64,000 bases of DNA from Lactobacillus melliventris. Lineage in GTDB: Bacteria; Bacillota; Bacilli; Lactobacillales; Lactobacillaceae. Location of the stretch: assembly GCF_013346935.1 (NCBI RefSeq), contig NZ_JAAEEB010000005.1, positions 48,144 through 112,143 of the forward strand, written 5' to 3'. A model generated the notes under the pieces. That model was not told where the DNA came from. It ran no database searches and worked only from the letters and a program-made list of their open reading frames with translations. A program made the position numbers and the translations under genes. How positions within the stretch are numbered: position 1 is the stretch's first letter; each line of letters begins with the position of its first letter. Of the stretch, positions 33,078 through 43,057 are shown one piece after another.

Positions 33078-34094
33078 CTATTTTTCAATAATTTGCTTTT
33101 TTTGTTTTAACCTATATTCTTTTGGACTACAGCCATTTAATTCTCTAAACTTCTTATAAAAATAAGTCGAATTAGAAATGTTAACATTATCTAGTATTTC
33201 TTGAATAGGCAGAATAGAATTCACTAGCATGTAATTAATATATTTAAGCTTTTTTTCTAAGACTAATTGTTTAAAAGTTTTGCCAGTTTTGGTGTGAATT
33301 AAGTACGAAAAGTAGTTTGAACTAAAACCAAAATGCTTTGCACATTTATCGAGAGTAATACTTCTAAAATTAACTGCTATATAGTCAATAATGTCAGTCA
33401 TTTGCGAACTCTTTGAATTATAAATGTCATAAGTTTGACTGCGTAATAACCTTAAAAAGAATATTTTCATTAACATATCAAGAATTTCAACCTTATTAGA
33501 ACTGTTTTCTTTTTGCTCGCGCATCATTTCTAAAACAATAGGTTTAATGTCTGGGCATTTTTCTATGACAAAGAAATCAGGTCTATCATTTTCAACTGAT
33601 AAGCAATTTAAGAAGAATGCTGCTAAACGAGTTTGAGTAGGAAAGATACTAATAATTTGGTCACTCAAGAACTCTTTTCTAATTAAAATATTAATTGCCA
33701 GATCTTGTTTCTCAGTTTTTCCGATTTTATGGATGGTATGAGTATTTAGGAAAGTAATTGAACCCTCTTTTAGGTGAAAACTTTTTCCTTCGATAGTTTC
33801 ACTAAAATTGCCATGCAAAACGTATGTTAATTCAATATAATCATGAACATGATAAGGAACATATGAATATCTCACGTGTCTTTGCAGAATAATTGCTGGC
33901 TTATCATTTAAGGAAGACAAATTGAACGTATCGGTATTCTTTTTGAGTAAATTATCATAAGCGAAAAGGTAAACTTCTTTGCCTCTCACTCTTATTTTTC
34001 TGACATGTTCATAATAAGCCATTGATTTATCATGGTGTTTTCTGTGCTTTTGTTCAGATCTGCTTAATTCAAAAAGTTCATTTTCAATATTCAT
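33078..34094 (-). CDS. AraC-family regulator with cupin sensor domain
   Basis: A 338-residue transcription factor. The N-terminal half is an AraC_binding cupin (YSYVPYHVHDYIELTYVLHG and HTHTIHKIG-like His-rich strands). The C-terminal 100 residues hold two helix-turn-helices: LDKCAKHFGFSSNYFSYLIH and IQEILDNVNISNSTYFYKKF, followed by the usual NGCSPKEYR box. It is divergent from the PTS and glycosidase genes, with a 110-bp shared promoter region containing a cre-like site. The expected role is sugar-dependent activation of those genes. AAGG precedes the ATG. Confidence 0.88.
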   Translation of the reverse strand: MNIENELFELSRSEQKHRKHHDKSMAYYEHVRKIRVRGKEVYLFAYDNLLKKNTDTFNLSSLNDKPAIILQRHVRYSYVPYHVHDYIELTYVLHGNFSETIEGKSFHLKEGSITFLNTHTIHKIGKTEKQDLAINILIRKEFLSDQIISIFPTQTRLAAFFLNCLSVENDRPDFFVIEKCPDIKPIVLEMMREQKENSSNKVEILDMLMKIFFLRLLRSQTYDIYNSKSSQMTDIIDYIAVNFRSITLDKCAKHFGFSSNYFSYLIHTKTGKTFKQLVLEKKLKYINYMLVNSILPIQEILDNVNISNSTYFYKKFRELNGCSPKEYRLKQKKQIIEK

Positions 34095-34145
34095 TTTTGA
34101 ACCTTAACTTTTGTTGTAAAGAAACTTAATTTTTGCTCTAGCTAA

Positions 34146-34159
34146 TTATAGCGCTTACA
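34146..34159 (+). promoter_or_regulatory. Candidate catabolite-responsive element (cre)
   Basis: TTATAGCGCTTACA matches the Gram-positive cre consensus at 12 of 14 positions (mismatches at positions 2 and 4). It lies between the divergent AraC-type gene and the PTS gene, where CcpA-mediated repression would be expected. Confidence 0.5.
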
Positions 34160-34204
34160 AATATTATTATCAATGTAATGATTATGAATGAGGAGATGTA
34201 GAAA

Positions 34205-36079
34205 ATGGACGTAGAGCAATTAGCTGACAACATTATTAAAAATGTTGGTGGCACTCAAAATATTAACGGGTTGATTCACTGTGTAACGCGCTTAAGGTTT
34301 TACCTAAAAGATGAAGCTCGTGCTAATACTAAAGCAATCGAAATGCTAGACGGAGTTATTTCGGTGATAAGCAGTGGTGGCCAATACCAAGTTGTGATTG
34401 GTAACCAAGTGGAAAAAGTTTATGACGCTATTATGAACAAATATGATATTAGCGGTGAGCAGACTAAAAATGACGGAAAAATCAAGTCTAAGGCAGAAAA
34501 AAATTGGTTTAATCGTTTCATGGCCTTAATCGTGGCGATTGTCAGTCCTGCAATTTCAGCGATTGCAGTTGCTGGTATTTTAAAAGGGTTAATGGCACTT
34601 CTAACATCGACTAATGTCCTTAGTGAAAAGTCTCCAACATATTTAATTTTATATGCAATTGCAGATGCAATGTTTTATTTCTTACCAATTTTAGTGGGTA
34701 TAAGCACTGCCAAGCACTTTCATTCAAATCAAATTATTGGTGCAGGAATTGGTGCAAGTTTAGTCTATCCTACCCTGGTTAATGCTTATAATGCTAAGAC
34801 TGCGATGAATTTATTTGGAATACCAGTAATTTTAGCAAATTATACTTCATCGCTTTTCCCAGCAATCTTTGCAGTTTGGTTAGCTTCAGTTGCGGAACAC
34901 TATTTTAAAAAACATATTACACCTGCAGCACAAATAATTTTAGTACCACTGTTTTCATATCTAGTTGGGACAATTCCTACTTTCTTAATAGCAGGGCCTG
35001 TCTTATCATACCTGTCAAAAATATTGTCAGTTGCCGTAATTGGAATTTATAATTTTGCCCCCGTTTTAGCAGGAATTATTTTAGGGGCATTTTGGCAAGT
35101 AATGGTTGTCTTTGGTCTTCATTATGCTTTTATCCCGATTTTAATGAATAATATTACTACGATGCATTAAGATCCTATTAATGCCATTTTAGGTGTAACT
35201 GTTTTTGCCCAGTTTGCAGTGGCTTTGGCAATCTTTTTAAAAGCAAAAAATAAGAAAAATAAGGAAATCGCTGGTGCAGCTGCTTTAACTGCTATTCTTG
35301 GAGTAACTGAACCAGCAATTTATGGTTGTTCTCTGAAACATAAAAAAGCCTTTGTCATGTCATTTATTGGTGGTGGTGTTGGCGGTGCCATTATGGCGTT
35401 AATGAATGCCAAGAACTATGCTTTTGGATCAAATGGTATTTTCGCCGCACCACTTTACATTAATCCTAAGGGATTAGATTCCAGTTTTTGGGCTTATATC
35501 ATAGCTAATGTAGCAACTGCTTTAGTTACTTTAATTTTGGTAATGATGTTTGGCTACACCAAGCAAGATGACATTGATGAAAGCAAAACAACAAGTGAGA
35601 TAAAGCCGGCAACTAAAATCAGTTTACATGATTTTGGTATCATTTCACCTGTTCAAGGTAAGATTGAAGAGTTGACTCAAGTTAAAGACCCAGTATTTGC
35701 CAGTGGTTCTATGGGTACCGGTTTTGCCGTCGTTCCTTCATCTGAAGAAGTGACAGCACCTATTGCTGGTACGATATCTACTGTATTTGAGACTAAACAT
35801 GCAATTGGACTAATTTCAAATGATGGTGTGGAATTGTTGATCCACATGGGTATTGATACAGTAAATTTAAAAGGGAAATATTTCAATATTCTGGTCAAAA
35901 AAGGTGATAAAGTCGAAAAGGGTCAACCTATTGCACAAGTTGAATGGGATAAGATTCAAAAAGCTGGTTATGATACAACCACAATGGTAATAGTGACTAA
36001 CTCAGACGAATTTAAACAAATTGATACTAATACTAATGAAATTAAACAAAAGGATTCACCGATAATGGTTATTAGATAG
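34205..36079 (+). pseudogene. Beta-glucoside-type PTS permease (EIIBCA) with an in-frame stop
   Basis: The frame would encode a 624-residue EIIBCA. The EIIB domain has its phosphorylation Cys in LIHCVTRLRFYLKD near residue 26; a ten-helix EIIC domain follows; the EIIA domain has LLIHMGIDTVNLKG with its active His near residue 550. Codon 322 is TAA (35168-35170), within the EIIC segment NNITTMH-stop-DPINAILG, where relatives have a sequence like GYDP. Both halves are in the same frame, so one base change (probably TAT or TAC to TAA) is enough to explain it. No other lesion was noticed. The permease should be inactive unless the stop is suppressed. Confidence 0.8.
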
Positions 36080-36089
36080 GATTAATTTA

Positions 36090-38636
36090 ATGAGTAATAT
36101 TAACGATGTAATTAAATATAAGATAAACAATTCTATTTTTCCTTTTTTATGGTTACACCATGAATCAAAGGAAAAATTAAAAAGAACTATTGACTCAATT
36201 TATAAATCCGGCATAAAGGGTTTTTGTATTGAGTCACGGCCCCATCCTGATTTTTTAGGCAAAACCTGGTGGGAGGATTTAGATTTCATCTTCGAGCAAG
36301 CTGAAAAGAGAGGGATGAAAGTGTGGATTTTAGACGATTCCCATTTTCCCACTGGCTATGTGGCTGGTCGGGTACCCCAAGCATTACAGAAAAAGTTTTT
36401 ATACATAAAGCAATTAGATTATGCAGGTCCTGTCAAAAACGCCAAACTTCTTCTTAAATATGTCAATCCGGCTGGAGTTTTTGTTCCTAAAAAAGATACT
36501 GATAAAATTTTAAAGGTTTTAATTGCCCGAAAAACTGCTGATAATCAAATTGACAGTAATACAATTACTGATATCACGGATAATCTAACGGACAATATAC
36601 TGACCCTTGATTTACCTTCAGGGCAGAGCAGAATTTTTGTTCTACTGCAAACTTATGATGGGGGAGAAAAAGAAACTGAAAATTATTTGAATCCCTTAAT
36701 TAAGGAAGCAACAGAAGTTTTAGTTAATGAAGTTTATGAGCAGCACTATAAGCATTATCAAAAATTATTCGGCACAACTATATTAGGCTTTTTTAGTGAT
36801 GAACCCCGCTTTGGCAATGCCCACGGGTCTTTTAGTCAAATTGGACAAACCAATATGGTTTTACCTTGGCGTGATGACATGCTGGAAACCTATTTTGCAT
36901 CAGACTATAAATTATTGCCGTTACTTACCACGACAACAGATGTACATCATCAAGAAATTAATATCAGATACAAATATATGGCGATAGTTTCTAAACTCTA
37001 TGCAGAAAATTTTGCTCAAGTGTTACAAAAATGGTGTCAAGAACATGGTGTTGCACATATTGGCCATTTACTTGAAGATAATGGTGCACATGCGCGACTA
37101 GGATATGGCGCAGGTCATTATTTTAAAGCCATGGCCGGCTTTGATATGGCGGGAATTGACGTGGTTTTAAACCAAATCATGCCAGGGCTTGATACCGGAT
37201 ATTATCAGGCAATGACTAAGTCCGGTTGGAATGGTGAATTTTTCCATTATGGTTTAGCTGACTTAGCTAATTCTGCTGCTCAACTGGAACCTAGAAAAAA
37301 AAGAAGGTCGATGGTGGAACTGTTTGGAGCATATGGCTGGGCTGAAGGACTACCATTAATGAAATATATAGCTGATCATATGATGGTTAGAGGTATTAAT
37401 CATTTTGTACCTCATGCTTTCAACTCTAATAAATTCCCTGATCCAGATTGTCCCCCGCATTTTTATGCTGATGGTAATGAACCAGAACAAAAATATTACC
37501 CTGTCTTGTTTAAATATATTAACCGTGTAAGTGCTATTCTGTCTGATAGCAAGGAATTATGCCAGGTCGCAGTGTTATATCATGCTGAAAACGAGTGGCT
37601 GGATGCCACTGCTATGCCTTTTGAAAAAGTTACGAAGCGGCTTTATCAAAAGCAAATACCGCATGAATTAGTAACAATAGATTATTTAAAAGACTGTTTA
37701 ATAAGTAAAAACTCGTTTCAAATCAATGATCATAAATTTACTTGTTTAATTATCCCGCAGACTAAATATATAACTAACGAACTAGCACAAATTATAGAAA
37801 AGGTAAGTAAAAATGGTATTCAGGTATTTTTTGTAAACAAATTGCCACGTTGTGATGAAAACTTAAACGACATTAGTGGTGAATTAGCTAAAGCTAAAAT
37901 ATTGCCATTAGCAGAAATAGCGCGCACTGTTAAGGATAAAGCGGATATCAGTCTACTTAAAAATAATAAAAATTTGCGATTATATCGTTTTAAGAGTAGT
38001 GATGATAATGGTGTCTTCTTTTTCAATGAGAACATTCACCAAAACATTGATGAAGAAGTAATGTTAAGTCAAAAACACGATGTATATGCTTTTGATCCTA
38101 TGACTTTAAAACTTGAATTATTGGGTAAACAAATTCAGACATTCCATTTAAAATTAGCAGCTGGTCATACGTGCTTTATTCTTTTTGACAATGACTATGA
38201 TGCACTGCAGCATCATGATAAGTCGCTAATTGAAAAAAAAGAAATTTCAAACTGGGATTTAAAAATTGCAGGTCAGTGTTTCAAAAATTTTGACTTAAGG
38301 GATGTGAATTCTTTACCAGGCTTTAAGAATTACTCTGGCAAAAGTAATTATTCAACTACTATAACAGTCGAGAAGCTTTTAGATGAATTCAAGATTAATC
38401 TAGGACAAATCGGTGAAGTCGCTGAACTAAAGGTTAATGGCAAATTAGTGGGAAGAACAATTGAGCAAAACTCAACTTTTGCTATAACAGCATTCTTAAA
38501 AGTAGGTCCAAATAAAATTGAAGTTGAAACCGTAAATAACTTGGCCATTAAAATTCAAGACCCTGAATCCCAATTTGGTATTATTCCACCAGCTGGATTA
38601 ATCGGGCCAGTAAAGTTAGAGATCTATCAAGGCTGA
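36090..38636 (+). CDS. Large cytoplasmic glycoside hydrolase, GH106-like
   Basis: An 848-residue enzyme without signal peptide. The N-terminal part is a TIM-barrel-like domain (GIKGFCIESRPHPDFLGKTW; AEKRGMKVWILDDSHFPTG); FFSDEPRFGN carries a candidate catalytic Glu and HIGHLLEDNGAH is a further active-site segment. The C-terminal 130 residues form a galactose-binding-like beta-sandwich (VAELKVNGKLVGRT). The layout resembles the GH106 (alpha-L-rhamnosidase) group and its uncharacterised relatives; family and substrate are provisional. It starts 10 bp after the PTS gene, so both are in one operon and the enzyme probably acts on the imported, phosphorylated or free glycoside. Confidence 0.65.
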   Translation: MSNINDVIKYKINNSIFPFLWLHHESKEKLKRTIDSIYKSGIKGFCIESRPHPDFLGKTWWEDLDFIFEQAEKRGMKVWILDDSHFPTGYVAGRVPQALQKKFLYIKQLDYAGPVKNAKLLLKYVNPAGVFVPKKDTDKILKVLIARKTADNQIDSNTITDITDNLTDNILTLDLPSGQSRIFVLLQTYDGGEKETENYLNPLIKEATEVLVNEVYEQHYKHYQKLFGTTILGFFSDEPRFGNAHGSFSQIGQTNMVLPWRDDMLETYFASDYKLLPLLTTTTDVHHQEINIRYKYMAIVSKLYAENFAQVLQKWCQEHGVAHIGHLLEDNGAHARLGYGAGHYFKAMAGFDMAGIDVVLNQIMPGLDTGYYQAMTKSGWNGEFFHYGLADLANSAAQLEPRKKRRSMVELFGAYGWAEGLPLMKYIADHMMVRGINHFVPHAFNSNKFPDPDCPPHFYADGNEPEQKYYPVLFKYINRVSAILSDSKELCQVAVLYHAENEWLDATAMPFEKVTKRLYQKQIPHELVTIDYLKDCLISKNSFQINDHKFTCLIIPQTKYITNELAQIIEKVSKNGIQVFFVNKLPRCDENLNDISGELAKAKILPLAEIARTVKDKADISLLKNNKNLRLYRFKSSDDNGVFFFNENIHQNIDEEVMLSQKHDVYAFDPMTLKLELLGKQIQTFHLKLAAGHTCFILFDNDYDALQHHDKSLIEKKEISNWDLKIAGQCFKNFDLRDVNSLPGFKNYSGKSNYSTTITVEKLLDEFKINLGQIGEVAELKVNGKLVGRTIEQNSTFAITAFLKVGPNKIEVETVNNLAIKIQDPESQFGIIPPAGLIGPVKLEIYQG

Positions 38637-38765
38637 AAATAAGAAAGGTAAAGAATTAAATATTTTCAAAAGTTTCTTTTCTTAATGTGAACTTTTTGTT
38701 ATTATTTTTATAGGTATTAGTATTAATGTAAACTTATGCCCTCGTCGTTTACTTAGGGTTAATTT

Positions 38766-39545
38766 ATGGAAAAAGTAATATCAGTTGAAAATAAAATAAA
38801 GATCGGAACGACTGTACCTATTACAGTTTATTGTGGCAATTCACCGGAATTGTTAGTCATGAAATGTCAAAATAAATACCAAAATGGGAAAGCTTTATTC
38901 AATGAATTAATTGGGTACCGAGTATCTAAGGCACTTTCACTACCAGTTCCTGCTTTTAAAATAATTCGTTTGCCACAAAGTATTATAGATTCAAATCAAC
39001 AGCTACAAAATATAAATGCAAAACCGGGAGAGTGCTTTGCTTCAAAATGGATAAAAGCTACTTCTGGTGCACTACCGACTTATTTTAGATATGCTAGTAA
39101 TAAAGATGATTTTCCGGGAATTTTGTTTGTTGATCAATTGTTGATGAACATTGATAGAGGTGAAAATCCCGGAAATTGGCTGTTCGAAAAGGAAACCCAA
39201 AAAATAACTCTAATTGATTTTGGCTCAATATTTAGAATTGCACAAATTTGGGATAAGTATAGCTTGGAACAAGATATGAAGGCACCACTAGAGGTATTAG
39301 ATGCTTTAGATGGTCCAATCTATAAAAACATGATTTCTCAAATAAATAGAAAACATGCTTTTTCTAAAATTAGTAGAAAAGTAAAGAACCTTACTGATGC
39401 AACTAAAGAAAGTTTTTTTAATGATATTCCATCAAGCTGGGGAATTGATAGAAGCGATTTAAAAGAAGCAAAAGAATTTATTTATTTTCAATTAGACCGT
39501 TATCAAGATATAATTAACATTTTGAAGAAACATTTTAAATTTTAA
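38766..39545 (+). CDS. HipA-like protein kinase
   Basis: A 259-residue, short HipA-type kinase. Visible landmarks are the nucleotide-binding Lys (LLVMKC, residue 33) and helix-C Glu (NELIGYR, residue 47), the catalytic loop DRGENPGNWLF (Asp130, Asn134/137) and the metal-binding LIDFGS (Asp151). Thus all catalytic residues appear intact. It lacks the N-terminal subdomain of full-length HipA (about 440 aa) and no HipB-type antitoxin is adjacent. Its stop overlaps the upstream ATG of the DUF3037-like gene (TAATG). The substrate is unknown; HipA relatives phosphorylate aminoacyl-tRNA synthetases or act in toxin-antitoxin and defence modules. Confidence 0.75.
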   Translation: MEKVISVENKIKIGTTVPITVYCGNSPELLVMKCQNKYQNGKALFNELIGYRVSKALSLPVPAFKIIRLPQSIIDSNQQLQNINAKPGECFASKWIKATSGALPTYFRYASNKDDFPGILFVDQLLMNIDRGENPGNWLFEKETQKITLIDFGSIFRIAQIWDKYSLEQDMKAPLEVLDALDGPIYKNMISQINRKHAFSKISRKVKNLTDATKESFFNDIPSSWGIDRSDLKEAKEFIYFQLDRYQDIINILKKHFKF

Positions 39546-39562
39546 TGAAGGGAATGAAAGTG

Positions 39563-40414
39563 ATGACTCAAAAAATTAACATTTATTATGCAGTTTTGCA
39601 ATATATACCAAGTCAAATTAGGCACGAGTGTCTCAATGTCGGAATTGCTTTTCATGTCCCTAACTATAAAATGTCTAAATTTGTTTCTGCACGTAATAAA
39701 CAGCGAATTGCTAGATTTGATGACGAGTGGGATAAAAGCTTTTTCGATATTACTATGGAAGCTTTACATGAAGATCTTGATTTTCCGACAACGGGAAAAT
39801 TAACTAAGCAAGCTATAAATGTTTTTTTCCCGAAAGATGATTTGTTACAGAAGGATTCTTTTGACTATTTGAGACGAAAAACTGAATATTTTGCTAATGA
39901 ATTTCAGTTTAGAGATGTTGCATGCATTGTTTCAGATGAGAGAAATTTAAAGACTGATATGGAAAATTTGGAAAAAACTTTTCTGTATTATGATCGTCCA
40001 AAATCTAAACGCATTACTACTCCTGCAGCAAAAAGATTATTGAAAAAGAGTTTGAAAAGCAAAAATACGGATAAAGAATTAACTGAACCACAAATAAAGG
40101 GTAAGTTCGATACTAAGTCAATAATTGACTATAAACTTGGTGAAAATTATTTGAAAGTGACCTCGTTTGATTATGCTGAAAATGGTGTTAGAGCTAAGGA
40201 ATTAAAAAGTTCATTATTTGACATCAGGACAGCAGTGAAAGATGATAAAATCAAAAATTTAAAAATAATTGTATCAGAGGATATTAGTAAAAAAGACAAA
40301 TACGAATCCAAGGAAAATCAAGAAGTATTTGATGATTTTAACAATGAAATCAAACAGCTAAATACTGAATATAATTCCAATATACAAATTGTTTCTCTTC
40401 AAGAAATGCTATAA
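39563..40414 (+). CDS. DUF3037-like protein, partner of the HipA-like kinase
   Basis: A 283-residue soluble protein. The N-terminal YYAVLQYIPSQIRHECLNVG is characteristic of DUF3037, a family often found next to or fused with HipA-like kinases. The C-terminal half (from about 150) is Lys-rich and ends in an alpha/beta region of unknown type (IKNLKIIVSEDISKKD). Three in-frame ATGs occur (39545, 39554, 39563); the last has AAGGG about 9 nt upstream and is chosen. Translation is coupled to the kinase gene. It may be the kinase's regulator, antitoxin or substrate; none of these can be decided from sequence. Confidence 0.7.
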   Translation: MTQKINIYYAVLQYIPSQIRHECLNVGIAFHVPNYKMSKFVSARNKQRIARFDDEWDKSFFDITMEALHEDLDFPTTGKLTKQAINVFFPKDDLLQKDSFDYLRRKTEYFANEFQFRDVACIVSDERNLKTDMENLEKTFLYYDRPKSKRITTPAAKRLLKKSLKSKNTDKELTEPQIKGKFDTKSIIDYKLGENYLKVTSFDYAENGVRAKELKSSLFDIRTAVKDDKIKNLKIIVSEDISKKDKYESKENQEVFDDFNNEIKQLNTEYNSNIQIVSLQEML

Positions 40415-40480
40415 AAAAGTTATTAAAATTGATTTCGAACATTATCATATGAGTTGAAGAAAAGGTATCAATTAAAACCA

Positions 40481-40530
40481 AAGGCCTAATAAGTAACACC
40501 AAAATGTGTTAACATATTAGGCTTTTAGTT
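40481..40530. terminator. Terminator between the DUF3037-like gene and the LepA paralogue
   Basis: Long hairpin: CCTAATA / TATTAGG outer stem and AACAC / GTGTT inner stem, followed by CTTTTAG. It can serve both convergent genes. Confidence 0.6.
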
Positions 40531-40549
40531 TGCTTTATAGATATTTTTT

Positions 40550-42364
40550 CTAATCCGGTTCATTAATATTTAAAATGGCATCAAAGACGCTCTGCGGCAG
40601 TTTAATGTCACTTTTAACGGCTTGTCTTTTGTTTAAACTTTGTCTGCGTAAAAGTTGCTGTTTCTTCGAGATACTCCGTTTTTCGCCATTAACAGCCGCA
40701 TTTTTACGCAAAGGCGGCACGTCAACTCTGGCAATTGCTTTGTTTTCCACCATTGCTTGCACAGGCATGGGGTATAAACGCCGCGGCACAGTATACTTCA
40801 ATTTTTTAACTAATTTATGGGCAATTAAATCGGCTTTTTGCCGCGGCACAATAATATCGAGAGCATCGACAGCAGCATAATTAATCTGAATTTGAATTTT
40901 GACTACATCCACTAGTTCATAATCCAAAAATTCCGTATCAAGAGTCGCAAAGCCATGAGTAATTGACTTTAAACTGTTGAAAAAGTCATAGGCAATTTCA
41001 GATACCGGCAGTTTGTATGTTAATGTGACTAAATCTTGTTGATTGTCCAAGTCTACCATTTCCCCAAAATGCTGGTCGCATAATTTCATGACGGCACCCA
41101 AGTATTCATTGGGCGTGGTAATTACGGCCTTAACGTATGATTCAGTGACATAATCAATTTCAGAAAAATCAGGAAATTTTGCCGGATTGGTGATAGTGAG
41201 ATATTCCTGTTTAGGCTGAGGCTGCTTGAGGTAAACGTGATAGGTAGCATTCGGCGCAGTAGTCAACACTTCGACCTGATATTCATCGCGCAGTCGTTCC
41301 TGGATGATTTGCAAATGGAAAATACCTAAGAAGCCGCAACGAAAGCCGGCATCAAGTGCTTCGGACTGTTCGGGGGTGTAATGAAAGGCTGAATCATTGA
41401 GAGCGAGCTTACTGATAGCCTGCTTTAGAGCCTCATAGCTGGTATCTCCTTTAGGATAAAAACCGGCATAAACCATTGACTGCGCCGGCTTAAAGTGGGG
41501 AATAGCATTTTTAGTAGGATTTTCAGCAGCGGTTAAGGTATCGCCAACCTGCACGCTGGCAACATCCTTAATCCCAGTCACAATATAGCCGACTTCACCC
41601 GCATTTAATTCCTTTACTGGCTTCATATCTGGCGTGAAGATTCCCACTGCTTGAGCATTAAATGTGCTGCCGTTCTGCATTAATTCTAGTTTTTGCTGGC
41701 TTTTTAACGTGCCGTCAATTAGTCTGACGTCCGCAATAATTCCCTGGTAAGAATCATATTGCGAGTCAAAAATTAAGGCTTTAAGAGGTGCAGCGGGTTT
41801 TCCCTGCGGCGCTGGAATTTTTTGATAAATAGCTTCTAGTACTTGGTGAACATTTTCGCCGGTTTTAGCAGAAATTTTTAAAATAGCCACATCTGCGAAT
41901 TCGGGACGCAGCGCACGAATTTGCGCTTCTGTTGCCGCAACGTCAGCCGCTGCATTGTCAATCTTGTTAATCACCGGAATGATGGTCAAGTTATGCTTTA
42001 AAGCTAAACGTAAGTTGGCTACGGTTTGTGCTTGTACGCCTTGGGTTGCGTCAACTAATAAAATAGCACCATCGCTGGCGGCGAGGCTTTTAGAGACTTC
42101 GTAGGAAAAATCAACGTGTCCAGGCGTATCGATTAAATTGTATTCATATTCCTGCCCATTGTCAGCTTGATAAAAGTTACGCACTGAGCGCGACTTAACT
42201 GTTACTCCATGAGCTTGTTCAACTTCCATGCTGTCGAGTAATTGGTCACTTAACTGCCTTTTGCTCACAGTATCAGTTTGTTCCATAATTCTGTCAGCTA
42301 AGGTTGATTTACCATGATCAATATGAGCAATTATGGCAAAATTTCTGATGTTCACGAGTTTCAT
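40550..42364 (-). CDS. Divergent LepA (elongation factor 4) paralogue
   Basis: A 604-residue translational GTPase of the LepA/EF4 family. G1 is AHIDHGKST, G3 is DTPGH and G4 is NKID, all intact. The switch I motif, normally RGIT, is HGVT (residues about 52-55). Domains II, III and V are recognisable (PAQSMVYAGFYP, AGFRCGFLGIFHLQI, and VPRQKADLIAHKLVKKLKYTVPRRL). The C-terminal domain, normally a conserved YGGD and RKRKLLEKQK block, is degenerate here (NGEKRSISKKQQLLRRQ). This looks like a second, specialised paralogue rather than the housekeeping lepA. It follows a TetR-family gene with 1 bp spacing, so it is under that regulator's control. Confidence 0.8.
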   Translation of the reverse strand: MKLVNIRNFAIIAHIDHGKSTLADRIMEQTDTVSKRQLSDQLLDSMEVEQAHGVTVKSRSVRNFYQADNGQEYEYNLIDTPGHVDFSYEVSKSLAASDGAILLVDATQGVQAQTVANLRLALKHNLTIIPVINKIDNAAADVAATEAQIRALRPEFADVAILKISAKTGENVHQVLEAIYQKIPAPQGKPAAPLKALIFDSQYDSYQGIIADVRLIDGTLKSQQKLELMQNGSTFNAQAVGIFTPDMKPVKELNAGEVGYIVTGIKDVASVQVGDTLTAAENPTKNAIPHFKPAQSMVYAGFYPKGDTSYEALKQAISKLALNDSAFHYTPEQSEALDAGFRCGFLGIFHLQIIQERLRDEYQVEVLTTAPNATYHVYLKQPQPKQEYLTITNPAKFPDFSEIDYVTESYVKAVITTPNEYLGAVMKLCDQHFGEMVDLDNQQDLVTLTYKLPVSEIAYDFFNSLKSITHGFATLDTEFLDYELVDVVKIQIQINYAAVDALDIIVPRQKADLIAHKLVKKLKYTVPRRLYPMPVQAMVENKAIARVDVPPLRKNAAVNGEKRSISKKQQLLRRQSLNKRQAVKSDIKLPQSVFDAILNINEPD

Positions 42365-42365
42365 T

Positions 42366-43028
42366 TTATTTAGTTCCCTCCAGTTTTTGTTGCAATCCTT
42401 GTAAGTAAAACAACATTATTTGATTGGCTTCTTGTTCGAGGTCGATTTGAAAGCCGTTAAAATCAACCGGCAATTGATCGTGGTGAAATTCGTCCAGATT
42501 CATCATGTTCATGAGACCGCTAATTATGGCACTCTGAATAATGAAAAGGTGACTGGCCTGTTTAACGCTTAATAGTGTAATTCTTGCAGCAATCGCCTGT
42601 CCCAGTTGCTGGTTTATTTCATATAGTTTTTCCCGACCGGCCAAAGTTTGTTCTCTGTCAGCCGCTGCTTCTAAAATTGGCCCCCGTAATGCGTTAAGCC
42701 GCAATAAATCGGGCCTTTCACGTATTAACAGGTGATTTTGTTCTAATAAAAAAGCAGTAAAGTCATTCCAAGAAGTGATACTTGCAGCTTTTTGAAAACG
42801 CTGGCGTACTTCTTTGAGGTAGTCTTGATAACCAGAAAGCAGCAGATACATAAAGATGTTTTCTTTGGTTTTAAAGTAATTGAATAGTGTGCCTTTGGCT
42901 ACGCCTGATTCATGTGCAATTTGCGCCATGGATATTTGGTTAAAATCATTTTTTTGAAATAATTTACTGGCTGCAGCCGCAATTAGCTGCTTTTTGGCTT
43001 CTTTTTCTCTGGGAGTTAAGACATACAT
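42366..43028 (-). CDS. TetR-family transcriptional regulator
   Basis: A 220-residue regulator. The N-terminal helix-turn-helix is standard (AAASKLFQKNDFNQISMAQI, then ESGVAKGTLFNYFKTKENIF); the ligand-binding C-terminal part is family-typical and not informative about the ligand. The start is uncertain. The ATG at 43028 has GGAG at a long 14-nt distance, while an in-frame ATG at 43052 has no ribosome binding site. A perfect 7-bp inverted repeat lies just upstream at 43058-43074 and would be its operator. It is transcribed with the LepA paralogue. Confidence 0.88.
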   Translation of the reverse strand: MYVLTPREKEAKKQLIAAAASKLFQKNDFNQISMAQIAHESGVAKGTLFNYFKTKENIFMYLLLSGYQDYLKEVRQRFQKAASITSWNDFTAFLLEQNHLLIRERPDLLRLNALRGPILEAAADREQTLAGREKLYEINQQLGQAIAARITLLSVKQASHLFIIQSAIISGLMNMMNLDEFHHDQLPVDFNGFQIDLEQEANQIMLFYLQGLQQKLEGTK

Positions 43029-43057
43029 AATGACATTTTGTGCTCCTTTCATTCAAT

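Noticed and set aside
35219..36079. Second half of the PTS gene as an independent gene
   Set aside because: Same frame as the first half, no ribosome binding site, and its first residues are an internal EIIC helix; better explained as one gene with a stop codon.
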